The notes under the pieces are model-generated. The model made no database searches and was not told the DNA's origin. It saw only the letters and a program-made list of their open reading frames with translations. Made by a program: the position numbers and the translations under genes. From Pleurotus djamor (lineage: Eukaryota; Basidiomycota; Agaricomycetes; Agaricales; Pleurotaceae): DNA of 53,616 nucleotides. Shown here piece after piece: positions 10,418 to 23,379 of this stretch. The stretch's first letter is position 1, and the number at the start of each line of letters is the position of its first letter. The stretch spans positions 1 to 53,616 of the forward strand of contig JAPEVF010000298.1 in the NCBI GenBank assembly GCA_029747585.1. Direction: 5' to 3'.

Positions 10418-13400
10418 CGTCTGAACCCTCATCATCATCATTTTCTTCGACGTCCGCAGGGTCATCAGCTGTTCTTGCCACATCCCTTCTATATTGATAA
10501 CCCATAAAATTCATCACACTATAGCAGTTGGGGTCAACGTTCATCAGAGAGACACATTTTAAAGTATGACTTACTATATCGTCCCATCAGCGCAACCCAC
10601 TACGACCTCCTCGTGACTCAATTGCATGGACATCGGATTCTTCTCGGGCATGGCAAGCCCAGCAAACTTGTTGGGGAGTGTGCCTCTGAGTCCAGCAGTA
10701 TGGAGATCTCCCTCCGAGCCAGCGAGGGCTCCCCAAACACCAGCCAAAGGCGTAACATCCATGTCATAATCGACAGAAGGAGAACTCCTCAGATTCTCCA
10801 TAGCCACGTCAGACTTACGCCTGAACGAAAGCGTAGGCTCATCGTCATCACTACCTCCGCTATCTTCATCGTGGCCATTCACAGCGGAAGGTTCCTCACG
10901 TTCCTTGTCTTGATGCGTAGTGATGAAAATCTATGTACCAAGTGAGAGTCAATTAAGCAGAGCTTTCGAAAAGCCTACCCTTCTATCAGCTCCCAGCCTC
11001 GAGCTGAAACGAGTGGCAGTCACCACTCTCCGTTTTCGAGGGTCAACGGCACCAACAGCAATGTCAGGTGTCTCAACGATCCCCACAATTTTCGGAGGCG
11101 CAGTTAACACAGCAGCCCTTCCAGAAAGCCTAGTCGGTGTCCTCGCTGCCGATACAGATGCTGACAGGGGAGTAGCCGTCCGAAGAGCCGTGGGGCTGAG
11201 AAGAGGTGCGGTAGGTGTACGTGGCGGGACGTTGAGACTCAACCGGCCTTTCGGAGCAACCGGAGAGTGTCCAACCATAGAAGTTGAGGTATTGAGAGAA
11301 ATACGCCGAGGGGGAGTCGATACCGACGAATTCGACCTTGCCAAAGATGGCACGGTCTTCGAGCGAGGAGGACGTGCTGAAGTACTGATACTCAGTGTTT
11401 CAATATCATTGTGGTCTTCTACAGAGCCATTCTTCTCTCCGGGTTTCGACTTGGATCTGGACGTCGAAACTGACAGCGAAGATGGCGCACGTTGAGCTTG
11501 CCCCGTCCGGCCTGGAGTGTGACTTATCGGAGAAAGGAGTGAAGGGTCAGCAGCGGACATCGGTGCCGCATCCACGTCCTTCTCTTGCCACTGGAGGTGC
11601 ATGATAATGGCCTTGGTCGCGCACTGGCGCCGAAGAAAAGTAGTCAGCGTCATCAACACTACTTAGCAGAGAGTCAACTGACCGTGATCTGCGAACCCTT
11701 CGCAGCAAACCATTGCAACATATTGTCAGGCGCTCGACCGACATTCCAGAGTTTCGAGCTCAATACAGGATCACCTGCGCCGAGTTCGCTGAGCTTGAAT
11801 TGAGAGATCATCTCTCTTCTTTCTATAAACATGACCGAGCTCGTCAAAATCCCCCAGTCAGACATGACACCACAGGCCGACTCACCAATAGAGAAGACTC
11901 GAACGATACCGTCAATCGTAACACTAACCACTCGTTCCCCATCTCCTCGAGATGTACCACCAACCAGTTGCACACCGACGTTGACAGTGGTCTGCTGACC
12001 AAATCGTACGATCTTCGTCCCGGCTCGCCAGTCCCAACATACCAAAGCCTTATCCGCACCAGCCGAAACAAGGGTTTTAGAGGAAAGGGCAACAGCACGG
12101 ATACCGTTCAAATGTCCCGAAAGTTGTTGAAGAGGCGTGTAGGTCAGCGATGAATAGAGGTGAACCCGCCCAACGTCGTGGAACCCAACAACGAATACCT
12201 CTATTGTCAACGGTCGATAAGCACCTGTGATCCCTTCTACAACGAACGAATTTACCTTCCTCGAGCAGCCAGTCGACGCAGCTGACCGGTTTCTTCACCT
12301 GAATACATTTCTTCATCTCCCCGGTCTCAATATCCCAAAAGCGAATCGTCTCATCATACGAACCACTGATAAGCCGTTTCCCGCGTAAGAGCAAAGTAGT
12401 GCAGAATCCAGTGTGGCCATTGAGAAACCTGATACTCTGCGGGAGACCAGCAAGGAAGTTGCTTTCGCGATGATGGAGTGATTTATACAATGATTCCCTG
12501 AAAACGCAAAGTCAATAACATTATAGGGGATCCAAGGGGTTATAATCGTACCAGCCCTCCTTAGGGTTACCCTTGCCATCACCACGTCCTCTCTCCCTCA
12601 GGGTAAGGCTGAGAGGAACTGGATCGTCGGCAGATATACGGAAACAGAGGTATCGCCAGATAGCGGGATGATGAACAAGGGCTTGCCATTTCTTCGAGAC
12701 CTATGTAGACGCGTGATTAGTCAGAGACCGGACATCTGGATGACACTATCACTTACAGGTTCAAGGGAGAGAAGCCGTCTTACACCAGCTCTCAAGCGTC
12801 CGATATCCACTCGCGCACGTCTCTTACCACCTCCCCATACACCTTCTTCCCCTGCACCGACCCAGCCCAGCCCGGTGTACGGCTTTTCCTTAGAGGAAGC
12901 CTCACCGCCAACACTACCTTCCCGACTCTCGTCACCCCCCTTTCCAAGCATGCGAGTACCACTAGCATTCGTCGATGGACTCTCCGAGCTAGGGAACGAA
13001 AAGCCATCGCCCTCCACGAGAAAGATCAGTACCCTAAACGCTATGTCTTCACCCATACTTCCGAGAATATCAAACGTTGACTTGGCGTATCGTTCGAGGA
13101 GGAGGATCTGCAAAGGGATGTCGCCAGGATGTAGTGAGTCAAGGATCACATGCGCTCTGAAGTAACTGCCTTAGCTGGCAGTCAATGAGGAGGATATGAT
13201 ACCCGTACAGATTGTTTCGTCCTTTCCTGCCCAACGCCCTGACAGCCTTCCGGACTTCAGCTTCGTCGATATCTCCTTTGGCTTTCCTACTTCTGGCACT
13301 GGCGACAGCGTGTATGAATTGCCGACCTTGGTCACCGCTCGTATTCGAGAAGAATTTCTCCTCCTCCTCGTCTTGGTCCAGGTCTGCTTGAGAAGCGTCA

Positions 13401-14765
13401 CGGTAGCCCGACCAATACCCTCCTCGTCGACTCCGTCCGCAAGTACATCGTCCATCGTTGTTTCCATTAAGCGTGATGCTAAAGTAATCTAATTCGACAA
13501 GAATGTTAGGCAATAAGTACGGCAAAAATTCGGGAGTACTGACCATGTTCAACGTGCTTCTCACTTCCCTGGTTCCGGAGAATTTGTACCTCAGCTTGTA
13601 GGGCGTGTAGTTGAGCAGCAGCACTTGCTTGAGCACGCTCAAGTAATCGTTTCAAAGTTGTGATCCGGTTCGAATGAAGCGTAGCGAGAGATTGCAGGTG
13701 TCCGACGAACTAGNAAAAATTTGTGAGAAAATGCTTGAACAAGGTATTTGAACCTACTTCTTCATCAACGGCACCATCTCCGCCTTCAGTGGTCAGTTCC
13801 ATATCCATTTCAAAGTCGGCATCATCTCCCTCCCCAAAGACTGTGTGCGCCACAGTTCGTCGATCCCAATCATCCGTATGGAAACTGTCCTCTGGAGAGT
13901 GTGCCTTTCCGTTTGCTTCACCATTCACAGGTTTATCGGGCACCTTGAAGACAGGCGTGACCTTGCGACGCGTCGAGCCAGCAACTGACAAGGCAACTGG
14001 CGAGAGCGAAGCTGCTTGATTCGAAGAGAGCCCTTTGGCAGGCGAAGCAGCCTGACGAGCATTAGATGGCGAGGCTGCAAATGCCTCTAGCGAAAATGGA
14101 ATGCTCGCCGTTCGCGTCCGCGAAAGCGTCGAGCCAGGGGATCTATGTGGAGTTGTCGTGGAAACATTGTTGTCACCTGGACTCAAACCAGCCGCGAAGA
14201 GAGAAAGATGTTTCTTGCGCATGCTTGACGGAGGCGTGGTCGTCGGAAGCTGACCTCTGAGCGCAGAAGGAGAGGTAGCTGGGTTGAGAGACGAAGATGC
14301 GCGCATCCGAGGGGGTGTGACTGCAACAGCAACACTACTGTCACCAGCCGGGGCATGAGGCAGACTGCCGCCATTAAGCGAGGTCGACGCGTTTGCCAAG
14401 TCGTTCTTCCTGCTGCTGCTCGTACTTCTCTTCAATTGAATGAGAGCTGGCGGCCCCAGCTCCGTTGGCCTGCTCGTCGAATCCTGCATTCGAGAAGGAA
14501 AAGAAACAGACCGTACTCCCGACACTGACGCAGACGTCTTTCCAGCACCCACTGTAGACGACCCTGTCATCGTCGCGCGTCGTATAGCTGATACAGACGC
14601 TGATGGTGGGTGCACGCCGTGAGCAGCGACGCCGGAATGTGAATGCATAGAAATGGCTGATACGCGAGCATGTGGGCGCGCTGGGCTGGCTTTGATGCCG
14701 TTGGAATGGCCATTTTCTTGCTTGGGTGCGAGAGAGGCGCGTCGTGGAATACTCGTCGTCGACAT
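10383..14765 (-). CDS. F-box/WD40-repeat protein (about 1299 aa)
   Basis: Ten exons join in frame: 14765-13758, 13709-13544, 13488-13209, 13156-12757, 12700-12552, 12497-12256, 12200-11683, 11623-10979, 10930-10575 and 10518-10383. Residues 1-335 are Ser/Pro-rich and disordered. A coiled coil follows ([13 protein letters not shown]..). Near 510 an F-box begins ([20 protein letters not shown]) and seems interrupted by a disordered stretch of some 75 residues before [17 protein letters not shown]40 repeats come next: [35 protein letters not shown] and [14 protein letters not shown]. The tail is Ser/Thr-Pro-rich and acidic. F-box/WD40 proteins are substrate receptors of SCF ubiquitin ligases, here probably binding phosphorylated targets. 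An in-frame ATG at 14828 is an alternative start. It is divergent from TPI. Which F-box family it belongs to (Cdc4-, Met30- or Pof-like) cannot be said. Confidence 0.85.
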
Positions 14766-15029
14766 CGCGCACGATGAGCAAAGAGGGTCGTACAACGCGG
14801 CGTGTTCAAAGATGTTGCTAAGGCCCAATGTGGGTGCCTGAAATGCTTCCGTCTCTGATAAGATAAGATAAGATCATCAAGTCTCCGCCTCCGTCCGACC
14901 CATCGACTCGTTCCTCCTTACCTCCATCCTAGCCGAAGCGGTGGATTTAATAAGTCCCCTCGCTGGTATATAAAGGCTGCAGCCAACTCTTCTTGCCACT
15001 AATAGCCCCTTATCTTGCCTAGATCAACC
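14766..15029. promoter_or_regulatory. Divergent promoter region between F-box gene and TPI
   Basis: 264 bp between the two start codons. A strong TATA (TATATAAA, 14967-14974) lies 55 bp before the TPI start, as expected for a highly expressed glycolytic gene. The repeat GATAAGATAAGATAAGAT near 14857-14874 holds three GATA motifs and lies nearer the F-box gene. Confidence 0.55.
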
Positions 15030-16082
<1,053 letters not shown>

Positions 16083-16854
16083 TCTATCATATCCCACATT
16101 TGAATCACGCTGAAGTTTTGTAAAAATAAGTACCCAATGTTTTATCACGTATACACAATAGATCTTTCATTGAACAGGACCATCCACCTCTAGTTATGGG
16201 CAAGAGGAGGCAACAGGCTGGCTCGGGCTGCACGCGGGTCCAAGCAGTGTCAAATGACAAAGCGCAAAGCTTCCGGATTTTGTCTGCCGTTAACGCCGTT
16301 AACGCCGTTAACTTGACTTCAACTTAAGTTCAACTCACAAACATCTTCCCCTTCTACTCCTTTACCAACACCGAATTATGGCTCGTTTTACCACAATATC
16401 AAGGCTTCAGAACAATGGACACCCAATTAGAACAACAGGCTGTGGACTGCTTTTGTGTGTCCAGGTAAATTGTGGTTACCACCTGGAAGGCGTTGACCGA
16501 ACAAGATCGCAAAGAATCATGGAGAAAATGTCCTTTTACGGTAAATGATCATTCTCGAATGATTTGTGAGTCCGGGTGCGTTTCAATCACGATTGGTTCA
16601 CACGTTTTGCCGTTGAGAATCTCCTTATTTGGGAGTTGTGGGTCCACATTTACGTGCATCCTCTGCACCATCAGCTTCCAAATATGTCAATTCTTTCAGA
16701 GCAGCGATTGTTGTCCACAGCAAAGACCAATCGACCCAACTTACCTCTTGCAATGTATATATAGGGTCCCACCAATGTCTCCTCCTCCACCGAACACCGT
16801 TCATCCATTCCCGCCCTTCGTCCCCGACCCGCCTCTACTACCAACGAATTCACC
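16083..16854. other. Intergenic region with repeat and Clp1-gene promoter
   Basis: No gene seen. It holds the TPI 3' flank, a 9-bp tandem repeat at 16286-16312, and the promoter of the next gene: TATATATA at 16756-16763, 92 bp before its start codon, then a CT/CA-rich leader. Confidence 0.5.
16286..16312 (+). repeat. Three tandem copies of GCCGTTAAC
   Basis: Three perfect head-to-tail 9-bp units, each containing the palindrome GTTAAC, between the TPI 3' end and the Clp1-like gene. They could be a clustered protein-binding site or simple replication slippage. Confidence 0.7.
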
Positions 16855-18049
16855 ATGGTTCTCGGAGCCCGCAACTTTTCCAAACGCCATGTCAAGGAAA
16901 ACACACCGCCAGTAAAATCCGTAGACGCAATAACACAGCGCGTCACAGCCAGTCTTCGCGAAGCTGCTCGTCGTCGCCGCAGACGAGTGTCTGGCTCGCA
17001 GAATATTCAGTTCGAGCCGGTAGCAAAGCGCGAACTACGGCCCAAGACCGTCTTCCAAGTCCGAGTTGTGAGGCCAACCCAACCGGAGCCACGACAGCAG
17101 TCTGTGACAGTCCAAGATGTTGAAATGACGCCAGCCTCGCCTTCTACCTCGTCAACGGTACCCGTATCCATCCCCCGACGTCTGGGACGCCCGACATACA
17201 AGGCTGTCTCCCCCGAGGCCATTGAGGCCGCCGTACCAGGCGTTGGCAGCGTCCAATATGTTTTGGACACACTACCATTCCTTCGCAACGAGTGCGTATT
17301 CCCTTATAATCAACATAGTAACCTTTTTGACCGTTCGTTTTTTCTCTAGGATGCTGCGAGGCATTATTGGTGCCAAGGTACCGTCAATGAAGACGTCGAC
17401 GGTCCCTACAGAAATGGAAGTTGACATCAGCTCCCTCGTCAATGCCGATATTCCCACCCATGTTTTGCTTGTCTACCGCCAACCACCGACGAAGCAAGGC
17501 GAGCAGCCAGCGCCTCCGGCAATCACCAAGAGCGCCATGCTCATACCGGTTCATAGTGTTGTGCTCGCGGCGCACTGTGCCAACCTTCCACCTCTCGAAC
17601 CCTCCTCAGTTGAAGTTATTCCAACCTCATCAGGCGGCGCCAAAGTCACACTTCCCGTTAAACCTCTTGGTGTCCCCGCGCCAGAGCTCTTCTCTCTCGT
17701 AAACACCTACCTCTACACCAAGAACCCCATGCAGCTCTTCAGTGCACTCCTCCCGAAAGGATGCGCCGTGCCAGAGCCCCTTCGCCCCCAATCCTTATCT
17801 TCCATGGACGAAAAGCTTGCTGCCGTCCGCTCGCTTGGTCAACACGTCGCTCAGACATACACTCCGAACGACATTCTCCAAAGCATCTTCCGGACGAACG
17901 GAGTATGGCGCAACGTCTGTGCTTTGGGAATTTTTGATCCCGCTGTTTGGCAACCGTTAGATGTCGTCTGGGAGATACTCTTGACTTCCCTCTCCATCGC
18001 CACGAATCAACCTGAATTGATGGCACCTTCCTCCTCATCACGCTCTTGA
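16855..18049 (+). CDS. Clp1-like protein (sexual development regulator family)
   Basis: Two exons are joined by an intron whose donor follows LPFLRNE near 17291 and whose acceptor is TTTTCTCTAG at 17349. The start at 16855 has a strong context (CACCATGG). The N-terminal half is basic and disordered (AARRRRRRVSG). The C-terminal half has the features I associate with Clp1 of Coprinopsis and its relatives: LIPVHSVVLAAHCANLPPL, then LFSLVNTYLYTKN and GVWRNVCALGIFD. Clp1 acts downstream of the A mating-type homeodomain proteins and is required for clamp-cell development; no biochemical activity is known to me. The basic N-terminus suggests a nuclear site. The family call rests on remembered motifs, so medium confidence. 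Confidence 0.65.
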
Positions 18050-18473
18050 TCCTATCTCTGCTCTCTCCATTCCTCTTGTTATCTTGCATTCATTGCTCTC
18101 GTCGCTATCGCTTTCATCGCTTGTTCGTTGCTTATCATTATTATCTTCGCGTAACTTTCTTCTGCTTTGACCCACTCTTTATATGTTGCACATGTTGTAT
18201 GATTATGCATTACTTACTACTAAAAACAATTAATGCTTGTGACACTCTGAACATGTACTTCGACCACCAAGTAAAAACCTCAGACACAGGACCACACATG
18301 AATCAGGGTGCATGATAGGGGTATTTCACGAACTCCTATTTGAGACTATCAGTTTTCTTTTGGGATGACAGGTTCGACCTGAGAGCGTAAGCTCTTATGT
18401 GCAGTGAATTGATTCAATCATCTATCCTGCTGGAATTCATATACATTGGCTGATATTACAGCATAACTAAGGA
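18050..18473. other. Intergenic between convergent genes
   Basis: 3' flanks of the Clp1-like gene and of FunK1 copy C. CT-rich, then AT-rich; no frame, repeat or RNA gene recognised. Confidence 0.5.
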
Positions 18474-21371
18474 TCATTGCATGAGTTGTGCATGAGAAAA
18501 ATGCACAGGAAGGACAGACATTAGAGCATAGACAAAAAAACGAAAGACAGCGATATTGGAGGCAATCGCGGTCTTACGGCAGCCCACCTGTTGGTCCTTC
18601 ATGCCATCCTTCAATTTGAAGATTTTGGAAGTTTCCATTGCAGCGGGGTTGGCGTAGAAGAGATCTTTGAGCTCGGACTTTGTAGCTTCAGCAAAATCGT
18701 CAAAAGAAGGCTCAAGCTTCTCAAGGCGTCCAATGAACGGAGAAATGAAGGTATTCAAGATCGGGTCCTTCTTCCAGTCCTCGTCCTTAAGTACTGCCAG
18801 GAACCGAGTCCACAAGTCAAGGGACATGGCAACAGTGTTCGGCCGCGTATTGTAGAAGTCGGGAAGGTTGCTGTATTTACGAAGAAGGGGGTGTCCCGTT
18901 GAGCTTGTGTAGAAGTTTGAGGCAACGCGGCAAAGTAGCATGGCAAGCTCATAACACGCAGCAAAACTGACAGGAACGTGACTCTCGTACTCGAGAGCAG
19001 CGGTGGCGGCAAAGTCTAATTTCAACCTGCGACACTGTGTAGGGTCTGCTGCCACCCATTCCGTGATCACTTCGTGACGCTCCGAATCGGCCACAAATCC
19101 ACCAAGACACACAAACGGCAGGCACCAGATGAACGCTTCCAACTCGTGATGATAGCATCGTTGGATTCCTCCATTCCAGTATTCATCCTTAAGAAGTGCG
19201 CGGGCCATGAATGGTACAGTCCCGATGGGATCGCAACCAATAACGCGGTCCTCCCATTGCAGGATTGACAGGTCAAAGTCTGTCAGCACCCCACGATGGG
19301 TGACGGGGTGACACATGATGTTGTGCAGACTCGGATCCCCATGTTCAACACCGTGCTTCCAAAGAAAAGCATGACCTGTGGGGGGAACGTCAATATGAAA
19401 GGTGTAATCGATTCGGGCGAAGGTTCGACGCACACGTTAGCGCATCTAACCAAGCACGAAGGAACAAAGCACCATCCAATGATGTGATCTTCTCCAGCCT
19501 TTTCATTACCACCATGCGCATGATTCGGCAACCACAACCAGGGATTCCCATCAGGCTACGGATGCGCCCTGTATCCGTGCCACCAACATCCGCGTAACAG
19601 AGCAGCTCAGGCAGGTGGTCCTTCATCGAAGGGTCGAGTTTCGTCGCGATGTTACGCACACCATTCAGTGTTGTGCCTTCGTGCGTACGATGCACTTCTG
19701 CATGCGAGATCTTGACTACGACACATTCATCCGAGCCAGACCCGTCTTTCATTATAGCTTCGCATTTGAGCACTCTGGTGGCACGTCCGCCCAAGCATCG
19801 GGGTGGTGAAGACACATAGTCTCCCTGTGTGTGCCCAATTACCAGCGTGGCGATGTCGAGTGGATTGTATTTGTTTTCCAAAATCGGGTCACTGAGCGAC
19901 ACGTTTAACGACACCATACCTGGAGGGCAGTCGAAAGTCGCGCATCGCCCCCAGTCTTCCGGCCTGAAGCGTTGGAATAGCGCGAGGAGAACCAGTGCAC
20001 GGGGAAAATCACCAATGAAGCTGATACCGTCAGATCTCACGATTCCCTCCCGGTCGAAATACCATATGAACAGGCAATCGTCTGCAACACCATTAGAACG
20101 TAGCAGAGGCAAATGACAACTCAGAGCTAGAAACGCACCGATGTGGAGCATATTGATCATATGCAGTACACCCGGGTTCCCAGATAGCATCTCCAGCGCA
20201 TACGCAGCACACTGTACTCTACCTTCGATAATCCGTTGGTCAGAATTTTCCTCGTCTTGTTCAACCCCGTTTTCGATCCCGAGACATAGCCTCTTGATCT
20301 TCGGGGAGGATTTCGTGCTCGTGCAAGCATATTTCCGTTTCGACGGGGTAGACTCACAGGTGGCCGAGGCTAATCCTTGACTGTCAGCGGTATTTCTAGT
20401 GGCTTGCTTAGTCCCATCTACTTCGTTCCCATTCCGTCGCACATCAACACGTCTAGACGTTGTAAACGATTCTTTGAGTGCGGCACAAGCCTCTTTGCTG
20501 GCGGTATCCTTGATGACCTTGAAAATATCGACACCGAAGAAAGAGTCAAACTCGGGCTCGGCCTCTTCATCACGTATTTCGCCATCTATGGATCCCAAAG
20601 CCGTGTCTGCCTGGTCCGCAGCCGACTCGGACGTTGTGTGGAAGGCATCGCGATCCATCCATGTTCTGAATACGCCGGAGCCAAGGCTACAGTATTGGAG
20701 TTCCGGAGACGAGGGCGAGCGAAGAGGGAGACCCTCGGTGACTGTGAGCATTGACAAGGCATTGTTGCACAAGTCGACGTATGGTGCGTATCGATCCGTC
20801 TTCAAACACGAACTGAAGGAGTTTGAGCTAGACAGTAATTGTAAGCTCTTCGCCACAGTCAAATCACGAGCAACTCACTAGTCGACAAGCTGCTGTCGTA
20901 TTTTCTGATCGTTGGCTATGGGCAGAACCGCCTCGAGACACTGCTCCAGGTATTTATCCAGCAATTCATCCCTCTCCTTCCTCTTGCGCATCAGCTCGGA
21001 GTCTTGTTTGTCCTCATCGCGTTCAAGTCTCTCTATTCCATCTTGAAGGCTTTGAAGTGACAAATCTTCGTGTAGGCAGCGAAAGATGAACGCGTCGAAA
21101 TCGCATCCTTGTGTGGTACTCGTTTCCTGGTACAGCATGGTTGAAAGTTCATACCTGTGGTTTCTATCATCAGTAAGGGAGACGAGTCATCCGAGACGAC
21201 GCGTACGAGGGCATGGCGAGTCAGGGTGCTGATTTTGGTGGTTACTGGCCATGGTCGGACGGGAAGTATCACTTGAGCATGTTTATGAGCGCTGAGCTTA
21301 GACTCAGGACCCTGGAAGTTAGGGGTCACAAATTCGATCGAGTCCAGCTCACTTTTGTCTGAAGGACTCAC
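18474..21371 (-). CDS. FunK1 fungal-type protein kinase, copy C
   Basis: The most complete of the three FunK1 genes. On the minus strand an exon ending IETTG splices over a short intron to ETSTTQGCDFDAF. A 51-bp intron near 20830-20880 follows, then a long exon with a charged linker and KRKYA. One intron lies near 20090-20140 and another near 19380-19435. Kinase motifs are VVVKISHAEVHR (N-lobe), MVVMKRLEKI (hinge), HGDPSLHNIM (catalytic loop with HGD) and DFDLS (DFD for DFG). The last exon ends HFSHAQLMQ. The first exon is open from about 21371 but has no ATG in that frame, so the true start is upstream or behind a further intron. It lies inverted relative to copies A and B, about 14.5 kb away. 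Role unknown. Confidence 0.75.
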
Positions 21372-21548
21372 AAAAGGACTTGACGAATTGGGGTCTCATT
21401 CGATGTGAGAAATGAATGATATCTGAGCCTTAAATCTTACCAACCGGAACCACTGGCAGAATTTGAACCCGCCGAGTTTAAACAGGAGACCAAGAGTCAG
21501 GTAGTAAGGCAATGCGATGGGGAGTTGTACCGTCCTACAACGACTGTA

Positions 21549-22993
21549 TCACTGAGCATTGAAGTATGCAATCATTCGCATCACCATTGCGGTAAGAAAT
21601 ACAGAAATCGCAGCGGTGCGCACGAACGCTTTCACCTTCGCGTTCCTCTCGCCCTTGGCACCAGCTATATCAATGGCGAGGATGTCCTTGTCGGAGAGTT
21701 CTACGTGGAGAAGACGATCATTTAGGCGTTGAAGATTGTAGAATCCTCGATACTGAGCTCACCGATATCTCCTGCGTTTTGATAGCCTTTTAACCTGTAT
21801 TCCTTCGAACTCGTCCTTCAGGTTCGCGATTAGTTGGCAAGATCAGTGTTCTTGTGTTCCTGGACTTACGTGACTACGACGACTCCTTTAGCTTTCGCCC
21901 ACGCAAGAAGCACTTGATCAGCAGAGACACCAAGTTTCTTAGAAATGTCCCCGAGAGGCTTGTCGACAGGGCCACCAGGGAGTCTCGTAATGGGACTGTG
22001 GGCTCTGTCGACGGAAGATTCGTATATCAAGGCACAATAGGGCTTACATCAGGACACTGTAGCCTTCAGTAGCTATGCCTGATTTATCATTGATGAGCAA
22101 CGGAGCTGCGCACCCATGAGCCAATAAACTTACCTTGAGTTTTCGCAAACTCCAAGATAGGAGCCTGTTGGGCATATACATAGGGGTGCCACAAAATCTA
22201 GGAGGAGGATGAGAAATCGCTTCCACGACATGGCTTCGATGGGAAGGCGAGTACCTGATTCGCGACCGGCTTGATCTTTGCTGATTGTAACAGTATGGTG
22301 AGCTCCGTTACGCCAAAGTTACTCACGCCGATGCTCCTGCGTCCGCTTCAGTTCGACGAACTTATGAAACTGTCAATGTCAAGTAAGTGCGCACTTTGCT
22401 AGACCGCGTTCTTTTACAGCCTCCATCTTCGCCCAAGCAGTGGCTATATCAGGAGTTGCCAGCCGGGGGTGATGAATTAAGTACAGGTCCACGTAGGAGA
22501 GGCCCAACTATGTTAACCACGGATTAAATGGGTCAATGAACTCCAACAGAAACGTACGTTTTCCAGACTGTTTTGGATAGAGGTCTCAATATCCAAGCCA
22601 TTCAAGCCGGAGTACTTTGTGGTCACGAAGATCTCATTCCGCGATAAGCCACTTTCGCGTATTGCTCGACCTGCCTCAGCTTCGTTGCGGTAAGACTGGG
22701 CGGTATCTATTTCCCAGTTTACATCAGTCGGAACTTCAGCTGAGAACGCAACCTTACCGACATGGTTGAAACCAAGCGAGATAGCCTGGTCGACTTGGTC
22801 AATGACCCCTTGGCCATTCCCAAGGGTCCAAGTACCGAAAGCGATACTCGGAATTGATGTTCCTAATGTCCCGATTGAATCAGACTGTTTTTGGGGAGCG
22901 CGAGAGTCACGGCTTGTCAAGTGCCAGACGAACGCGCTAGTGTCCAGGAGCTGTAAACTGACCGTCGTTCAATTGGATAGAGTCCCAAGGCAT
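21549..22993 (-). CDS. Aldo/keto reductase with C-terminal hydrophobic tail
   Basis: NADPH-dependent aldo/keto reductase. Exon 1 is only 31 nt (22993-22963, MPWDSIQLND). An intron then joins it to GTSIPSIAFGTWTLGNG at 22862. Later exons give DTAQSYRNEAEAGRAI, TTKYSG, VDLYLIHHP, SIGVSNFG and LGVSADQVLLAWA. The catalytic tetrad Asp, Tyr, Lys and His is present. The reductase core ends as usual, but the reading continues into a basic stretch and the segment AAISVFLTAMVMRMIAYF just before the stop at 21549. This looks like a tail anchor and is not usual for the family. At least six introns are used. The natural substrate cannot be read from sequence. Alternative: the final exon is mis-joined and the protein ends earlier. 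Confidence 0.8.
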
Positions 22994-23379
22994 ACCAACT
23001 AACTTCTAAGCGAGGTGGTGGGAAGGAAGAAAGGTGTGGATGTCTTTTGTCACACGCAAGGCTGGCTAATCTTGCGTCTGCGCTTAGAATCTAGGAGATA
23101 GGGGTTGGTCCTATGAGATCAACGAAGCCTTCATCGTCACTATCGACATGATTGAGCCATGCAGATTTTGAGACATTCCCAAGTATCTCTCACGGATTCG
23201 ACATGCTTGACTGGATATCCCGCTTTCGAAGGACAAAGAAGTAAAGGAAAATGGAGATAGTTTGGAAAATGTGTCTACCCGCGACAGCGAAGATTGCAAA
23301 GTGCTCAGTCAAACCAAAGGAGATAGATATAAGTAGAAACCTCGTGTCGCTACTTCACCTGCAGCCCAGCCTCAAGGCC
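22994..23379. other. Intergenic, reductase promoter side
   Basis: 386 bp between the reductase start and the 3' end of the zinc-finger gene. No frame or repeat recognised. The reductase promoter should lie here; I see no clear TATA box. Confidence 0.4.

Noticed and set aside
13400..13440. A 35-bp intron in exon 3 of the F-box gene that would join two acidic stretches
   Set aside because: The exon already reads through in the correct frame without it, and 35 bp is too short for this genome.
21436..21475. tRNA-like B box on the minus strand (GGGTTCAAATTCTGCC)
   Set aside because: The T arm is nearly plausible, but no matching 5' acceptor strand or anticodon stem is found in the next 110 bases.
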